A stretch of DNA of 5,707 nt, taken from contig JBBRMF010000322.1 in assembly GCA_038230975.1 (NCBI GenBank), positions 1 through 5,707 of the forward strand. Direction: 5' to 3'. Of this stretch, positions 4,803 to 5,707 are shown piece after piece. The translations under genes and the position numbers were made by a program. The DNA comes from JANXVV01 sp038230975 (GTDB lineage Bacteria > Planctomycetota > Phycisphaerae > Tepidisphaerales > Tepidisphaeraceae). Below the pieces are notes generated by a model, which worked only from the letters and a program-made list of their open reading frames with translations, had not been told where the DNA came from and ran no database searches. The number at the start of each line of letters is the position of its first letter. Position 1 is the stretch's first letter.

Positions 4803-5225
4803 ATGACACCGCTCGACCGAATTACGACCCGCGTCAACCGTGAAGGCGACGTGAACGACTCCGCGACACCGCGGCCGATGCTGACGCTGGAAGAGTTCTT
4901 CGAGGGCAATCAGGCCGTTGGTAGCGTTTGCTGCAACTGTACGCCCACGCCGGAACCTTTCGTCGTCTACCAGATGCTGAAGGACATTCGTTCTCGCAAG
5001 GATGTCGTAGACGTTCGCATTCAAGTGACCATGTTCGACGATCCGGAGTCGTGGCGCTACAGCGACACGGATTGGGTAATTACTACGGCCTCGGCAGACG
5101 ACGTAAAGGAATGGTTCGAACAATCTATGGCCCCCGACGAATGCACCGAAGGTTGGGACGGAACAGAACGAGAAAGCGTGGAAGTTCCCGACGCGTTCCA
5201 TCCAGTCTGGTGCTGGTGGGATTAA
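4803..5225 (+). CDS. Acidic soluble protein of unknown function (140 aa)
   Basis: The only convincing plus-strand gene. The core, from about residue 26, reads MLTLEEFFEGN, then GSVCCNC (40-46), PFVVYQMLKDIRSRKDVVDVRIQVTMFD split over 52-79, SDTDWVIT (87-94), ASADDVKEWFEQSMAPDE (96-113), and ends HPVWCWWD. Alternating helices and strands, a net negative charge, many Trp and no signal peptide or membrane segment indicate a small cytoplasmic alpha/beta protein. The style recalls small immunity- or SMI1-type accessory proteins, but I cannot name a family. The start is uncertain. The ATG at 4803 has no ribosome binding site. GTG at 4851 has AAGG 4 nt upstream, and ATG at 4878 begins exactly at the conserved-looking MLTLEEFF. 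Frames extending to 4647 or 4665 run through the short repeat and are rejected. The opposite-strand frame at 4629-5201 is a shadow. Confidence 0.75.
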   Translation: MTPLDRITTRVNREGDVNDSATPRPMLTLEEFFEGNQAVGSVCCNCTPTPEPFVVYQMLKDIRSRKDVVDVRIQVTMFDDPESWRYSDTDWVITTASADDVKEWFEQSMAPDECTEGWDGTERESVEVPDAFHPVWCWWD

Positions 5226-5707
5226 TTTGCACAGGGATTTATCGATCGCCTCGAAGCGGCGGTTCCACCAGCCGAATCTCCAAACTCTGCGATGGACCGG
5301 CCCTGAGAGATAAATACGGTCATAAGTTGTTTTTAACCGAGAGAAGAAACTTACGATGTTTTCTCATCGTCTGATGTCTTGGTTCGCTCCCCTCCACTCT
5401 GTCTCTGCAATCTTCCTTGTCTCCGGATCGCATATCTGCCGCCCGGTACCGACCGACTGCTAACGCCCGCAATTTCATACCAAAATCCCGCGCGCCACAG
5501 CTTGTGCGCTTTCGGATGATTCTGCCGACATCTTGCCTGGGACATTTCCCTGAAAATGGCCGAAACTCAACATCTTCATGTCTTTTTTGACACCCCGAAA
5601 ACTGTTGCAATTTGTTTCATTTTGTTGCATTCGGATTCCTGGAATGATGCGCGGGTGACATTGGCACCGGCGGCAATGCTGCTGTATCATACGCTTTAGT
5701 CAACTTG
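5226..5707. other. Right-hand region without a convincing gene
   Basis: About 480 bp follow the 140-aa gene. The minus-strand frames (5320-5610, 5475-5690) give peptides rich in Arg, Ser and Cys with no domain look. A 35-codon plus-strand frame (5356-5463) has no clear ribosome binding site. Visible structure: ACGATG-TTTTCT-CATCGT at 5353-5370 (6-bp perfect stem, no T-tail), and an AT-rich stretch at about 5603-5630 with TGCAA and TTGCA arranged as an inverted pair around a T-rich centre. I see no clear terminator for the 140-aa gene. Confidence 0.5.
5661..5690 (+). promoter_or_regulatory. Candidate sigma-70-type promoter pointing off the right edge
   Basis: TTGGCA (5661-5666), 18 nt, TATCAT (5685-5690): each hexamer matches the housekeeping consensus at 5 of 6 positions with acceptable spacing. 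The gene it would serve lies beyond the window. The inverted TGCAA/TTGCA pair about 40 nt upstream could be a regulator site, which is only a guess. Confidence 0.4.

Noticed and set aside
4629..5201. 190-codon minus-strand frame opposite the 140-aa gene
   Set aside because: Arg-rich shadow; it runs through the short repeat, while the plus frame has a protein-like alternation of helices and strands.
5356..5463. 35-codon plus-strand frame beginning MFSHRLMSWF
   Set aside because: No clear ribosome binding site, part of it is a palindrome, and length is within chance.
5661..5680. Sigma-54 promoter (TTGGCAC...)
   Set aside because: No GC dinucleotide at the required distance from the GG; the sigma-70-like reading fits better.

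Overview
The window looks like a piece of a Planctomycetota-type chromosome (my best guess is a Pirellulales-like lineage). The grounds are indirect. There is a large secreted G8 / parallel beta-helix protein with a GTG start. There is an ECF sigma factor co-transcribed with a small membrane protein. Start sites often lack a Shine-Dalgarno sequence, intergenic regions are long, and they carry short palindromic GTGGCACGGGC-type repeats, which I remember as common in planctomycete genomes. No rRNA, tRNA, CRISPR array, transposase or phage gene is visible.

Layout. (1) Positions 1-1668, minus strand: the first 556 codons of a secreted G8-domain protein related to the CEMIP/TMEM2 family, running off the left edge. 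(2) 1669-2019: intergenic, with two inverted copies of a 25-bp palindromic repeat. (3) 2020-2697, minus: a 225-aa exported protein or lipoprotein of unknown function. (4) 2698-3409: about 700 bp of AT-rich, gene-free DNA. It holds a diverged direct duplication of about 145 bp, an 18-bp motif in three copies (one inverted), a 13-bp perfect stem-loop, and a strong intrinsic terminator pointing along the plus strand with no plus-strand gene in front of it. (5) 3410-4328, minus: a two-gene operon, an ECF sigma factor followed by a 126-aa two-helix membrane protein overlapping it by 8 nt. A good ECF-type promoter lies just upstream and would give a nearly leaderless mRNA. (6) 4329-4802: intergenic, with a probable C-terminal gene remnant cut off at a second type of short repeat, whose inverted partner lies about 165 bp away. 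(7) 4803-5225, plus: the only convincing plus-strand gene, a 140-aa acidic soluble protein of unknown function. (8) 5226-5707: no convincing gene, but a good sigma-70-like promoter pointing off the right edge.

How the parts work together. Only the sigma factor and the membrane protein are clearly linked. They look like a cell-envelope sensing unit in which the membrane protein would restrain or modulate the sigma factor, and the sigma factor may drive its own promoter. The G8 protein and the 225-aa exported protein are separate envelope or secreted products; nothing shows that the sigma factor controls them. The repeat-rich intergenic regions, especially 2857-3388, are the least explained part. 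They could be non-autonomous mobile-element debris, a small structured RNA, or both.
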